Assembly (NCBI GenBank): GCA_046348685.1
Contig: JAXMDT010000001.1
Span: 124,001 to 188,000 of the forward strand
Direction: 5' to 3'
Origin: JAXMDT01 sp046348685
Lineage (GTDB): Bacteria > Pseudomonadota > Alphaproteobacteria > Rickettsiales > UBA998
Length of the DNA stretch: 64,000 nucleotides
Positions 1 through 8,441 of this stretch are shown here, in pieces. Position 1 is the first letter of the stretch; each line of letters starts with the position of its first letter. The notes below the pieces were generated by a model. It worked only from the letters and a program-made list of their open reading frames with translations. It was not told where the DNA came from and made no database searches. The position numbers and the translations under genes were made by a program.

Positions 1-11
1 CCTCCAAATAT

Positions 12-920
12 ATGACAAAACAGATTACAGTACTTAAAGGCGGATGGTCGAGTGAGCGGGAAGTATCGCTCAGCTCCGGCGCGGCAGTGGAAAAAGCGCT
101 GATTGAACTTGGCTATAAAGTCTCTTCCATCGATGTGCAGCCGGACATTGCCGTTGTGCTGACTGAAAAGAAGCCCTCGCTCGTGTTCAATGCGCTGCAT
201 GGCCGTTTTGGCGAGGATGGTTGCGTGCAAGGCATGCTTGAGATGCTGAATATTCCTTACACGCATTCCGGTGTGCTGGCTTCGGCCCTCGCGATGAGCA
301 AGCCAGCGGCGAAGCGTATTTTTCAGGCGGCGGGCATCCGCACGCCGGAAGGGGCGGTGCTAAAAATCTCCGAAATCCTCGAGCGCCCGCCTTTTAATAT
401 GCCGTTCGTGGTAAAGCCGCCGAATGATGGATCGAGCGTCGGCGTCAAAATCATCCAGAGCGAGGAAGATTTGAAAATCCTGCGGAAGGAACATCCTGAG
501 CGCCGCATGCTGGTCGAGCCGTTCATCAAGGGGCGGGAGATTCAGGTAGCAGTGCTGGACGGCGAGCCGCTCGGCGCAATTGAAATTCGTCCGAAAAGCG
601 GTTTTTATGATTATGAAGCGAAATATACGGCGGGTAAGGCGGACCACATCATGCCGGCGCCGATTCCCGAAGGGGATTATAAAGAGGTGCTGAGTCTTGC
701 TGCGAAAGCGCACCAGGCGCTCGGTTGCCGCGGCCTGACGCGGTCCGATTTCCGTTATGATGATAAGGATTTAGGCCCAGGCATGTTCTATATATTAGAG
801 ACCAACACGCAGCCGGGCATGACGCCGCTGTCACTCGCGCCGGAAATTGCCGGGCATGTCGGCATTTCATTTAACGAATTAGTAAAACGTTTGGTAGATG
901 GTGCAAGGCTAGGCGATTAG
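12..920 (+). CDS. ddl: D-alanine--D-alanine ligase
   Basis: Joins two D-alanines with ATP in the cytoplasm to make the dipeptide for the peptidoglycan stem. The 302 residues match the usual DdlB length. Visible motifs are EVSLSSG (about 17-23), HGRFGEDG (63-70), the ATP-grasp loop PPNDGSSVGV (136-145), the substrate-loop tyrosines around GFYDYEAKY (187-195) and ETNTQPGMT (263-271) near the C-terminus, so all catalytic parts are present. It is the first gene of a ddl-ftsQ-ftsA-ftsZ run, the usual end of the division and cell-wall cluster; murB would be expected just upstream, outside the window. No strong ribosome site is visible in the 11 bases before the ATG. Confidence 0.96.
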   Translation: MTKQITVLKGGWSSEREVSLSSGAAVEKALIELGYKVSSIDVQPDIAVVLTEKKPSLVFNALHGRFGEDGCVQGMLEMLNIPYTHSGVLASALAMSKPAAKRIFQAAGIRTPEGAVLKISEILERPPFNMPFVVKPPNDGSSVGVKIIQSEEDLKILRKEHPERRMLVEPFIKGREIQVAVLDGEPLGAIEIRPKSGFYDYEAKYTAGKADHIMPAPIPEGDYKEVLSLAAKAHQALGCRGLTRSDFRYDDKDLGPGMFYILETNTQPGMTPLSLAPEIAGHVGISFNELVKRLVDGARLGD

Positions 921-969
921 TGCTATATAATATGCCATTCGCTGGAATGATATTTGCTAGGAATTAGGA

Positions 970-1821
970 ATGGCCGCAAAGAAAAAGAAATCATCCGGAA
1001 AAAAAGCGCGTAGCAAGGTTCTGCGTCGTGCGCGCCGTTGGCGCTGGGCGATGGCAGGCGGAGCGGCGGGCTTCGTTGTGTTCGCAGGAATGATTGGCTG
1101 GCAGATTTATCGCGGTGATTTCATCAATACGACGGGTAAGCATATCGCCGATGCCTATGCGAGCGTGACGGCGGCGAGCGGATTCAGCGTGTCGCACGTG
1201 GCGGTGGAAGGCCGTGAGCGTACCGACAAGAAACTGCTGATGGAAGCGATCGCTGTGCGTAAAGGCGAATCGCTGCTCTCGCTGTCGGTAGGAGCGATAA
1301 AAGACCGCATCGAGCAGATCACGACGATTCGCGAGGCGCGCGTTGAACGCCGCCTGCCGAATACGCTCCATATCACGCTGGTCGAACGGATGCCGATGGC
1401 GGTCTGGCAATACCAGGGTGCGCTGCATGTGATTGACCGGGATGGGGTTGAGCTGAAAGAAGAAAATCCGGCACATTACAGCCATCTGCTGGTTGTCGTC
1501 GGGAAGCAGGCGCCGGAAAAGTTTGAGGAGTTGCTGAGCGTCCTTAACAAGCAACCGGAGCTTGCCGCTAATGTGATAGCTGCTATCCGCGTTGGCGAGC
1601 GTCGGTGGGACCTGAAAATGAAGCAGGGCACCAAAGTTATGTTACCCGAAGAACATCCTGAAAAAGCATGGCAATATCTGGCCGATCTTGAAAAGTCGCG
1701 ACAGATCTTAAGTGATAATCTCCGCCAGATTGACCTCCGGCTTGATGAAAAAGCATTCATTCGGATGTCCCCGCCACAAAATAACACGAATAAACAAAAG
1801 ACTCCTGCCAGCGAAGCATAA
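970..1821 (+). CDS. ftsQ: cell division protein FtsQ
   Basis: Bitopic inner-membrane divisome protein that links early and late division proteins through FtsB/FtsL. The 283 residues show a Lys/Arg-rich cytoplasmic tail (1-25), one membrane helix (about 26-47) and a POTRA domain (about 72-143) beginning FSVSHVAVEGRE and containing RLPNTLHITLVERMP, followed by the FtsQ beta domain. The order N-tail, membrane helix, POTRA is diagnostic. It lies 49 nt after ddl and before ftsA. The last ~20 residues are Asn/Lys-rich and probably disordered. Confidence 0.93.
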   Translation: MAAKKKKSSGKKARSKVLRRARRWRWAMAGGAAGFVVFAGMIGWQIYRGDFINTTGKHIADAYASVTAASGFSVSHVAVEGRERTDKKLLMEAIAVRKGESLLSLSVGAIKDRIEQITTIREARVERRLPNTLHITLVERMPMAVWQYQGALHVIDRDGVELKEENPAHYSHLLVVVGKQAPEKFEELLSVLNKQPELAANVIAAIRVGERRWDLKMKQGTKVMLPEEHPEKAWQYLADLEKSRQILSDNLRQIDLRLDEKAFIRMSPPQNNTNKQKTPASEA

Positions 1822-1839
1822 TTATTAAGTTACCAGTTG

Positions 1840-1897
1840 CGAGTTATGCGTTATGAGTTAATAAATGTAACTCACATAACTCGTAACCCGTAATTCG
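1840..1897. repeat. inverted array of 7-bp repeats between ftsQ and ftsA
   Basis: Three tandem heptamers of the type CGAGTTA (1840-1860: CGAGTTA, TGCGTTA, TGAGTTA) are followed by a 7-nt spacer and then by four heptamers of the reverse complement (1868-1874 TAACTCA, then 1877-1897 TAACTCG, TAACCCG, TAATTCG). The two arms can fold into a long imperfect hairpin: CGAGTTATG pairs with CATAACTCG and TGAGTTA with TAACTCA. It ends 6 nt before the ftsA start, in place of a recognisable ribosome site. It looks like a short dispersed intergenic repeat; effect unknown. Confidence 0.75.
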
Positions 1898-1903
1898 TAC
1901 CGA

Positions 1904-3190
1904 ATGGCCAAGCTATATCAGGCAATCAAAAGTAAACGCGGCAGCATCGCCGTCCTGGATATAGGCTCGAGTAAAGTTGCCTGCCTCATCGCCGAACCTA
2001 ACCATGAAGGCCAGTTGCACATTACCGGCATCGGAAACCACCTGTCGCGCGGTATACGCGGCGGCCATATTATTTCGGCAAGCGAAGTTGAAGAATCGAT
2101 TGCGTCTGCCGTTCATACCGCCGAAACGATGGCGGGCAACGACCAGGTGGAAAATGTCATCGTCAGTATCTCCGGCGGCGACATCAAGTCGCACCTGTTT
2201 TCGGCAGAACTCAATATCTCCGGTGAATCCGTCACCGATCAGGATGTTTCCGATATCCTGCGCGAGGGCACAAGATCGCTCTCTGAAGATCCGGAAAACC
2301 GTAATAAAAGCATTATTCAATGCATCGCCACGAATTATGTGTTGGATGGTACGCGTGGCATCAAAGACCCGCGCACCATGTTTGGTACGACCTTGGAAGC
2401 GGAGCTCCATATCCTGACAGCGGATTCTATCAAGCTCAGGAACCTGGCGGGTTGCGTTGCGCGAACGCATCTCAATATTTCCGAATTTGTCGTGGCCCAC
2501 CATGCCGCCGCCCTTGGCGTGCTGGAAGAAGACGAGATGGAACTCGGCGTCACGGTCATCGATATGGGTAGCATGGAAACCGGTTTTGCCATGTTCTCCG
2601 GCGGCAGGAATATTTTTTCCGGTACGGTGCAGATCGGCGGCCAGCATGTCACCAACGATATCGCCAAAGGCTTGTCGACAAGCCTTTCCAATGCCGAACA
2701 GGTGAAAATCCTTCAGGGAAGCGTGTTCCATACGCCGAAAGATGCGCAGGCGATGATCACGGTGCCGCAGATTGGCGAAGAGGATGATGGCGATGATGCC
2801 AGCACGATTCCGCGTTCCGACCTGATCGGCATTATCAAGCCGCGCCTCGAAGAAACGTTTGAAATGATCCGCGACAAAATGCAGGAAAGTGGGCTTGAGA
2901 AGCAAGCGGGCAGGCACGTCGTGCTGACCGGCGGCGCCAGCCAGATTATGGGCCTGCGCGAACTGGCATCCCGCACTCTTGGAAAACAGATTCGCATTGG
3001 CAAGCCACGCATGATTCCTGGCCTTGCCGAATCCGCAAGCGGCCCGGCTTTCGCCACCGCGATCGGCATGATCTATCATGCTACGCACCATCCCTTCGAA
3101 GACGATCTCTTCGACAGCAGCAAGCGCAATTCTTCCGGTCTTGGCAACAGGATGCAGCGTCTCGTCGGATGGATCAGAGAGAACGTGTAG
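1904..3190 (+). CDS. ftsA: cell division protein FtsA
   Basis: Actin-like ATPase that tethers FtsZ to the membrane and recruits late divisome proteins. The 428 residues carry the actin-fold phosphate loop IAVLDIGSSKVACLIAEP (about 16-33), the SHS2/1C insertion, a second phosphate loop around VTVIDMGSMETGFAMFSGG, and the adenosine motif VVLTGGASQIMGL. The C-terminus GNRMQRLVGWIRENV is the expected amphipathic membrane-targeting helix. Downstream is ftsZ after a 185-nt leader. The ATG is close to the heptamer repeats and no clear Shine-Dalgarno is seen, so ftsA may depend on coupling or on the repeat structure. Confidence 0.95.
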   Translation: MAKLYQAIKSKRGSIAVLDIGSSKVACLIAEPNHEGQLHITGIGNHLSRGIRGGHIISASEVEESIASAVHTAETMAGNDQVENVIVSISGGDIKSHLFSAELNISGESVTDQDVSDILREGTRSLSEDPENRNKSIIQCIATNYVLDGTRGIKDPRTMFGTTLEAELHILTADSIKLRNLAGCVARTHLNISEFVVAHHAAALGVLEEDEMELGVTVIDMGSMETGFAMFSGGRNIFSGTVQIGGQHVTNDIAKGLSTSLSNAEQVKILQGSVFHTPKDAQAMITVPQIGEEDDGDDASTIPRSDLIGIIKPRLEETFEMIRDKMQESGLEKQAGRHVVLTGGASQIMGLRELASRTLGKQIRIGKPRMIPGLAESASGPAFATAIGMIYHATHHPFEDDLFDSSKRNSSGLGNRMQRLVGWIRENV

Positions 3191-3310
3191 GCTTTTGCCC
3201 AGGATTTTCACTAAACACTGATCAATGTATGTGCGACTGCTTTGGAAACAGTGTCTTAATTATTCCGCCTCCGAGCGAAGATAAAAAATACTATATCTAG
3301 GGTCTAAAAT

Positions 3311-3346
3311 CCGATTGCTTTCCCAAAATACGGTATTTACAATCGG
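3311..3346 (+). promoter_or_regulatory. stem-loop in the ftsZ leader
   Basis: CCGATTG (3311-3317) pairs perfectly with CAATCGG (3340-3346). An inner AAAT/ATTT pairing can extend the fold. It lies in the 185-nt ftsA-ftsZ gap, about 30 nt before the ftsZ ATG and upstream of the GGAGG ribosome site. It has no T-tract, so it is not a standard terminator. It could be a leader structure affecting ftsZ mRNA stability or translation; no function is proven. Confidence 0.5.
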
Positions 3347-3375
3347 AAAAATTTGAAAATTCGTGGAGGAACTCA

Positions 3376-5055
3376 ATGACCCTAAACCTGCACCTTCCTG
3401 TCCAACATTCTTCATTTCGCCCGACGATTACCGTGATAGGCGTCGGCGGTGCGGGCGGCAATGCGGTCAATAACATGATCAACGCGAAACTGGAAGGCGT
3501 ACAGTTCGTGGTGGCGAATACGGATGCGCAGGCGCTTGAAACGGCGCTCACCGAGCGAACGATCCAGCTCGGCGCGCATATTACGCAGGGTCTTGGCGCA
3601 GGCGCTTCTCCGGACGTCGGTAAAGCTGCTGCGGAAGAGGCTATGGAAGAAATTCTCGCGCACATGGAAGGCGCGCATATGCTGTTCGTCACGGCCGGTA
3701 TGGGCGGCGGCACGGGTACGGGAGCGGCGCCGGTCATCGCGAAGGCGGCGCGCGAGCGCGGATTGCTGACAGTAGCGGTTGTCACCAAGCCCTTCCAGTT
3801 CGAAGGCCAGAAGCGCATGCGTATTGCAGAAGACGGTTTGAAGGAGCTGCAAACCTATGTTGACACGCTGATCGTCATTCCAAACCAGAACCTATTCCGT
3901 ATCGCTAATGAGAAAACCACATTTGCCGACGCGTTCCGCATGGCAGACGAAGTGCTGCATTCCGGCGTGCGCGGCGTCACCGACCTGATGGTGAAGCCAG
4001 GGCTTGTTAACCTCGATTTTGCAGATATTCGCACCGTCATGCGCGAAATGGGCAAGGCAATGATGGGCACCGGTGAAGCGACAGGCGAAAAACGCGCAAC
4101 GCTTGCAGCCGAAGCCGCGATTTCCAATCCGCTGCTGGATGACGTGTCATTGAAAGGCGCACGCGCGGCGCTCATCAATATCACTGGCGGTCCGGATATG
4201 ACGCTGTTCGAAGTCGATGAGGCCGCGAATCGTATCCGCGAGGAAATCGACCCCGATGCAAATATCATTTTCGGTTCGACGTTCAATGAATCCATGGAAG
4301 GCCAGATTCGCGTCTCCGTTGTGGCCACCGGTATCGATGCTGAATCAGCCCGCCTTTCTTCCCCACGCGAAGAGTCAAAGGTCACCCTCGTAAAAAAGCC
4401 CTTTAGTGCTGCAGGCCAGGCGACCGCCGCCGGCAGCACGTTCATGCCGCGCAAGGAAACGATGACGCAATCGCCTGCGCAAAAGCCTTCGCTTCATCCG
4501 ACCAGTGGCGGCGCGCCCATTTCAGCACGTCCGGTGAGCGCTAGTGCACCGACTCAAACCTATGTTCCGGCGGCTCCCGCGCGCCCTGAGCCGAAAGCGG
4601 CTCTTCAAGCCGCGCCCCTGCAACAGCAGGCGGCCCGCGAACCGGAACTGGACCTGGGGCCGGAAGCCTACGAAGAAGAATATACGGAGACGGTCAGCGT
4701 GCAGGAAACCTCGGGCGTCAGCCCACGCGGTCATCAGCCGCAGCGCGAATTTGAGACAGAAGAGGAAGTGGCCGAAGAACCTTTGTTCTGGAAGCCTAAA
4801 TCGGAAGATAAAAGCGACGGCGGAGGATTCAGCTTCCTGAAGAAAATCGCTGAGGTTGGGCAGGCATTGGCGCCCAAGCATGAGCCTCAGCCTCAGCCCG
4901 AAGCGGAAGAAGAAATTGTTGAACAGCCGCAACCGCAGCGTCGTCCGCGTGTAGAAATTTCCAATACCACGAAGAAGCCGGAAGTGCTGGCATCGACGCT
5001 GGAGAAGGAAGATTATTACGATATTCCGGCGTTTCTTAGGCGGCAAGCCAACTAA
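3376..5055 (+). CDS. ftsZ: cell division protein FtsZ
   Basis: Tubulin-like GTPase that forms the Z-ring. Key motifs are GGAGGNA (24-30), NTDAQAL (48-54), the tubulin signature GMGGGTGTGAAP (108-119) and the T7-loop region NLDFADIRTVM. At 559 residues it is longer than the ~390 of enteric FtsZ. The extra length is a Pro/Gln/Glu-rich linker (about 320-545), as in alphaproteobacteria, ending in the conserved peptide DIPAFLRRQ that binds FtsA and other partners. A good GGAGG ribosome site precedes the ATG. The following gene on the other strand ends 4 nt away. Confidence 0.97.
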   Translation: MTLNLHLPVQHSSFRPTITVIGVGGAGGNAVNNMINAKLEGVQFVVANTDAQALETALTERTIQLGAHITQGLGAGASPDVGKAAAEEAMEEILAHMEGAHMLFVTAGMGGGTGTGAAPVIAKAARERGLLTVAVVTKPFQFEGQKRMRIAEDGLKELQTYVDTLIVIPNQNLFRIANEKTTFADAFRMADEVLHSGVRGVTDLMVKPGLVNLDFADIRTVMREMGKAMMGTGEATGEKRATLAAEAAISNPLLDDVSLKGARAALINITGGPDMTLFEVDEAANRIREEIDPDANIIFGSTFNESMEGQIRVSVVATGIDAESARLSSPREESKVTLVKKPFSAAGQATAAGSTFMPRKETMTQSPAQKPSLHPTSGGAPISARPVSASAPTQTYVPAAPARPEPKAALQAAPLQQQAAREPELDLGPEAYEEEYTETVSVQETSGVSPRGHQPQREFETEEEVAEEPLFWKPKSEDKSDGGGFSFLKKIAEVGQALAPKHEPQPQPEAEEEIVEQPQPQRRPRVEISNTTKKPEVLASTLEKEDYYDIPAFLRRQAN

Positions 5056-5058
5056 TCA

Positions 5059-5682
5059 CTAGGGCGCTTTTTGCCAGCTTGCATTTCTAAACTGAGGCAA
5101 GGGGGTCGTTAATTCGCTCGATTCGTGAAACGCGTCCATAGCGGACGCAGTGTGCGTAGACGAAGCTGTGCGATTTTTCCATTGCTCCTCCGGCATGACG
5201 ACAGCACTGGCAACCGTAAGCCCATCCGAAAGCTCTACGGTAGCTACAGGCGATTGCAAATATCCCTGCTCAGTCATTTTCAAGTGAGAAACATTATTTA
5301 AATCGTATCCAAAGCTTTTACTTAAGACATCGGCGGTCATCCGGTAGACATCTTCACGTGTGCCGCCCGTCTGACGAATATGAAGACCGATAGCTTTCCC
5401 GATTTCATTGTTATGATAGTCCATTGGACTGCTTGTCGAGCTGATCGGCAACGTTGCAATAGACTCACGCGCGTCCAGAAATAAATCAACCATCGGGTCA
5501 TTTAAAAGAATGCGTGGGTGCTCACTGTAAAAAATGGCAGAGCGCGCAATGTGGCGCGCAGCATCATGCGGGCCATTTCCATAACCCATCAAAGGGCCAC
5601 TGTATTTCTCTACGCCCCGTTCAAGCGCTTCGGGATCTACACCGGTAAGTGCATATTGAATGGCGTCTGTAATATTTCCCAT
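5059..5682 (-). CDS. hypothetical protein, 207 aa
   Basis: I do not recognise this protein. It is soluble, with no signal peptide or membrane segment, and has a Ser/Thr-rich C-terminal third. It converges on ftsZ and is divergent from recJ, so it is probably its own unit. It is one of several solitary small minus-strand genes (others end at 7630, 8150 and 15196) placed between housekeeping genes here. No sequence relation among them is evident by eye. Confidence 0.6.
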   Translation of the reverse strand: MGNITDAIQYALTGVDPEALERGVEKYSGPLMGYGNGPHDAARHIARSAIFYSEHPRILLNDPMVDLFLDARESIATLPISSTSSPMDYHNNEIGKAIGLHIRQTGGTREDVYRMTADVLSKSFGYDLNNVSHLKMTEQGYLQSPVATVELSDGLTVASAVVMPEEQWKNRTASSTHTASAMDAFHESSELTTPLPQFRNASWQKAP

Positions 5683-5831
5683 ATTATTATTTTTAATTCA
5701 GACGTTATGCCTTCATTTTATCATAAAGACATACAAAAAGCGCTTAGAAAAAATACTATTCCTTTTCAGATGGTTGATTATAAATTAATTATGATAATTT
5801 TCTCTCGCGTACAAAAGCACTTTTCGTTACC

Positions 5832-7628
5832 GTGCATCGTGTGACATCCATTCTTTCAAAAGAACAATCTTCCGGCACCGTGCTTGGCGTAGAGCGCTCG
5901 GCCTCCGGCGTGCGCTGGACATGGCGAACGCAGGATGAGCGACTGGTGCAGGCGTACGTGCAGCAACTCAGTGTTTCACCGACACTGGCGCGTGTGCTGA
6001 TCGGCCGTGATGTGGCTCTTGAAGAAGCTGATAATTTTTTAAATCCAAGCCTGAAGCGCGGCCTGCCGAACCCCTCGCACCTTCTCGACATGGATAAGGC
6101 GGCGGAGCGTTTTGCTGATGCTATTCTTAAAAAGGAGATTGTCGGCGTGCTGGGCGATTACGATGTCGACGGCGCGACATCCTCCGCGCTACTCGTGCGG
6201 TATCTGATGAGCCTCGGCATCGAGACACATGTTTATATTCCCGACCGTATGAAAGACGGCTACGGCCCAAATGAAAAAGCGATGGATTGGTTCGCTGAGA
6301 AAAAGGCGAAACTGGTCATGACGGTCGATTGCGGCGCGACGGCTCACGCTCCGCTGGCTTACGGTTCTGGCTTGGGGCTTGAAGTAATTGTGCTGGATCA
6401 TCACCTCGGCGCAGCGGAATTGCCAAAAGCCTATGCTGTCGTGAATCCAAACCGCCTCGATGAATCAAGCGAGCATACATATCTTGCAGCGGTGGGTGTC
6501 ACGTTCCTGTTTCTGGTCGCCGTCAACCGCATCCTTCGCCTGCAAGGATTCTTTGCATCACACGCTGAACCGGACCTCAAAGCGTGGCTGGATTTGGTGG
6601 CGCTTGGTACGGTGTGCGATGTAGTGCCGCTGAAAGGCGCCAACCGCGCCTTTGTCGCGCAAGGCTTGAAGGCCATGGGATTTCAGCAGAACATGGGTTT
6701 GCGGCATCTTTCTACCGTCGCGCGCATCACACCGGAATATACGTGCTATCATGCCGGTTTTATGCTCGGCCCGCGCATCAATGCCGGCGGGCGGGTAGGG
6801 GAATCGGGACTCGGCGTGCGATTGTTGACGCTTGAAGATGAAAGTGAAGTCCAGCGCCTGGCGGAGCAGTTGAATATTCTTAACGCGGAGCGGCAGGCTA
6901 TCGAGCTAATGGTTCTCGAGCAGGCATTGGAACAGGCGGAGCGTCAACTCAATCGCGCGCTGCTCATGCTGGAAGGCGCGTGGCATGCCGGCGTCGTCGG
7001 CATCGTAGCCGGAAGACTGAAAGAAAAATACCAGCGGCCGGTCGCCGTGATCGCGCATGATGGGGAAATGGGAAAGGCGAGTGCCCGCTCCGTACACGGC
7101 GTGGATTTTGGTGCCGCGGTCGGTGCGGCGCGTACGGAAGGATTGGTGGTGACCGGCGGCGGACACGCGATGGCAGCGGGCTTTACTGTCCGGCGCGACG
7201 GTATTTCCAGACTGCATGACTACTTTGAGACACGCCTCAGCGAAGCCATTACGCGCTACGGCGAGACGCGCAGCTACCGCATCGATGATTGTGTGGCGGT
7301 CACCGGCATCAATGTATCGCTCTCTGAAGAACTCGCCAAAGCCGCGCCGTATGGTATGGGCAATCCGGAGCCGCGCATCGTGGTGCCGGAGGTGTTCATT
7401 ATGGAAATGGATATTTTAAAAGATGCTCACATCCGTATGCAGGTTACCGGTAAGAATGGTGGTGGCAGGCTTAAATGCATGGCGTTCCGCGCCGTCGGCA
7501 CCCCGCTCGGCGATTTTCTTTTGCAATCACACGGTAAGCCGATGCACCTGGCAGGCACCGTCCGCGCGGAATTCTGGAATGGGAAAAATTACGTGACGTT
7601 GCATGTAGAAGATGCTGCCGTAACGTAG
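5832..7628 (+). CDS. recJ: single-stranded-DNA-specific exonuclease RecJ
   Basis: 5'-3' single-strand DNA exonuclease of recombination and mismatch repair. The 598 residues show the DHH phosphoesterase motifs in order: DYDVDG (109-114), TVDCGA (about 164-169), DHH (about 189-191), then the DHHA1 motifs GPRINAGGR and GGGHAMAAGF and the C-terminal OB-fold. The metal-binding residues are intact. The start is probably GTG at 5832, or GTG at 5841; neither has a strong ribosome site. In many relatives lpxC follows ftsZ; here recJ does. Confidence 0.95.
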   Translation: MHRVTSILSKEQSSGTVLGVERSASGVRWTWRTQDERLVQAYVQQLSVSPTLARVLIGRDVALEEADNFLNPSLKRGLPNPSHLLDMDKAAERFADAILKKEIVGVLGDYDVDGATSSALLVRYLMSLGIETHVYIPDRMKDGYGPNEKAMDWFAEKKAKLVMTVDCGATAHAPLAYGSGLGLEVIVLDHHLGAAELPKAYAVVNPNRLDESSEHTYLAAVGVTFLFLVAVNRILRLQGFFASHAEPDLKAWLDLVALGTVCDVVPLKGANRAFVAQGLKAMGFQQNMGLRHLSTVARITPEYTCYHAGFMLGPRINAGGRVGESGLGVRLLTLEDESEVQRLAEQLNILNAERQAIELMVLEQALEQAERQLNRALLMLEGAWHAGVVGIVAGRLKEKYQRPVAVIAHDGEMGKASARSVHGVDFGAAVGAARTEGLVVTGGGHAMAAGFTVRRDGISRLHDYFETRLSEAITRYGETRSYRIDDCVAVTGINVSLSEELAKAAPYGMGNPEPRIVVPEVFIMEMDILKDAHIRMQVTGKNGGGRLKCMAFRAVGTPLGDFLLQSHGKPMHLAGTVRAEFWNGKNYVTLHVEDAAVT

Positions 7629-7629
7629 C

Positions 7630-8097
7630 TTATTGTAATCGCGTTTGCTCAGCAGAGCGTCCTTGCAGAAATGGTACCAGCTCCGGTGTATATTTTTTAA
7701 TGTCAAACTTTGTGTCAGCGGCGACGCGGTTCAAAATCTGCCGCACTTGTGTTGCACTGAGCTGCAATTTATCGTGCTCTTCAGTAAGGCCCATCAGCAT
7801 GCGTGAGCCAATGCCAGTGGTAATTCCTTTTAGATCCATATTTTTAAGACGCTCGGCGGTTGCCGCTGTGATCTGAAGCAGAGGGCCTTCTCGGTTAGCG
7901 GGATCGCCTTGCATTGCTAATTGAAACATGGTGTTTGTTTGTGCTGTTCCACGTGTCAACCGCCATTCCTCCATGCACTCCATGATAGCAGCGGGTGAAA
8001 GGGGAGAGTTTTTTTCGACTTCTTTTAAAACGTCACGCCAAAAAGGAATGATATAATCGAAGTCGTCCTGGATATGGGACGGATAACCAACATTCAT
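7630..8097 (-). CDS. hypothetical protein, 155 aa
   Basis: Not recognised. A soluble, mainly helical-looking protein without signal peptide or membrane segment. It converges on recJ with 1 nt between the stops. The segment from about residue 115 on (LSATQVRQILNRVAADT) looks like a helical bundle but matches no family I can name. Probably a real lineage-specific gene with its own promoter. Confidence 0.55.
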   Translation of the reverse strand: MNVGYPSHIQDDFDYIIPFWRDVLKEVEKNSPLSPAAIMECMEEWRLTRGTAQTNTMFQLAMQGDPANREGPLLQITAATAERLKNMDLKGITTGIGSRMLMGLTEEHDKLQLSATQVRQILNRVAADTKFDIKKYTPELVPFLQGRSAEQTRLQ

Positions 8098-8149
8098 AAC
8101 TGTCTCTTTTTAAGATACAGTAAGCCGTGTGTTATGAAAAGTAACGAAA

Positions 8150-8332
8150 CTAAACGTTTTTGTATGGAATCGCGAGGCCGGTGGCTTTATCCCTAACTAC
8201 GTTACCATCTTCGTACATCGCGGCGATGTAGCGATTCTTGCCATTGATGTACAGCACAGGCTTGACTGTTTTGCCACCATACTTACGTAGTTCGGTGACG
8301 CGGCCGCGATTTTCAGGATTGTTCTTGCTCAT
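8150..8332 (-). CDS. small hypothetical protein, 60 aa
   Basis: A short basic protein with a compact beta-rich look: KPVLYINGKNRYIAAMY is followed by IPYKNV at the C-terminus. No signal peptide or membrane segment. The upstream region holds the complementary halves GCTTGCC and GGCAAGC about 50 nt apart, with one half directly before the start. I do not recognise the family; the sequence has the composition of a real folded domain rather than random translation. Confidence 0.5.
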   Translation of the reverse strand: MSKNNPENRGRVTELRKYGGKTVKPVLYINGKNRYIAAMYEDGNVVRDKATGLAIPYKNV

Positions 8333-8441
8333 AGCTTGCCCCTCGGCGTAATTTTAAGGGGTGCACTATATAAATTTTCCCCTTTTTGGCAAGCGGCATT
8401 TGCATTAGGCCGATATTTTAGTATATTGTACATACATTAAC

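Noticed and set aside
1913..3211. 432-codon open frame antisense to ftsA
   Set aside because: ftsA is unmistakable on the plus strand; the antisense frame has no motif and results from codon bias.
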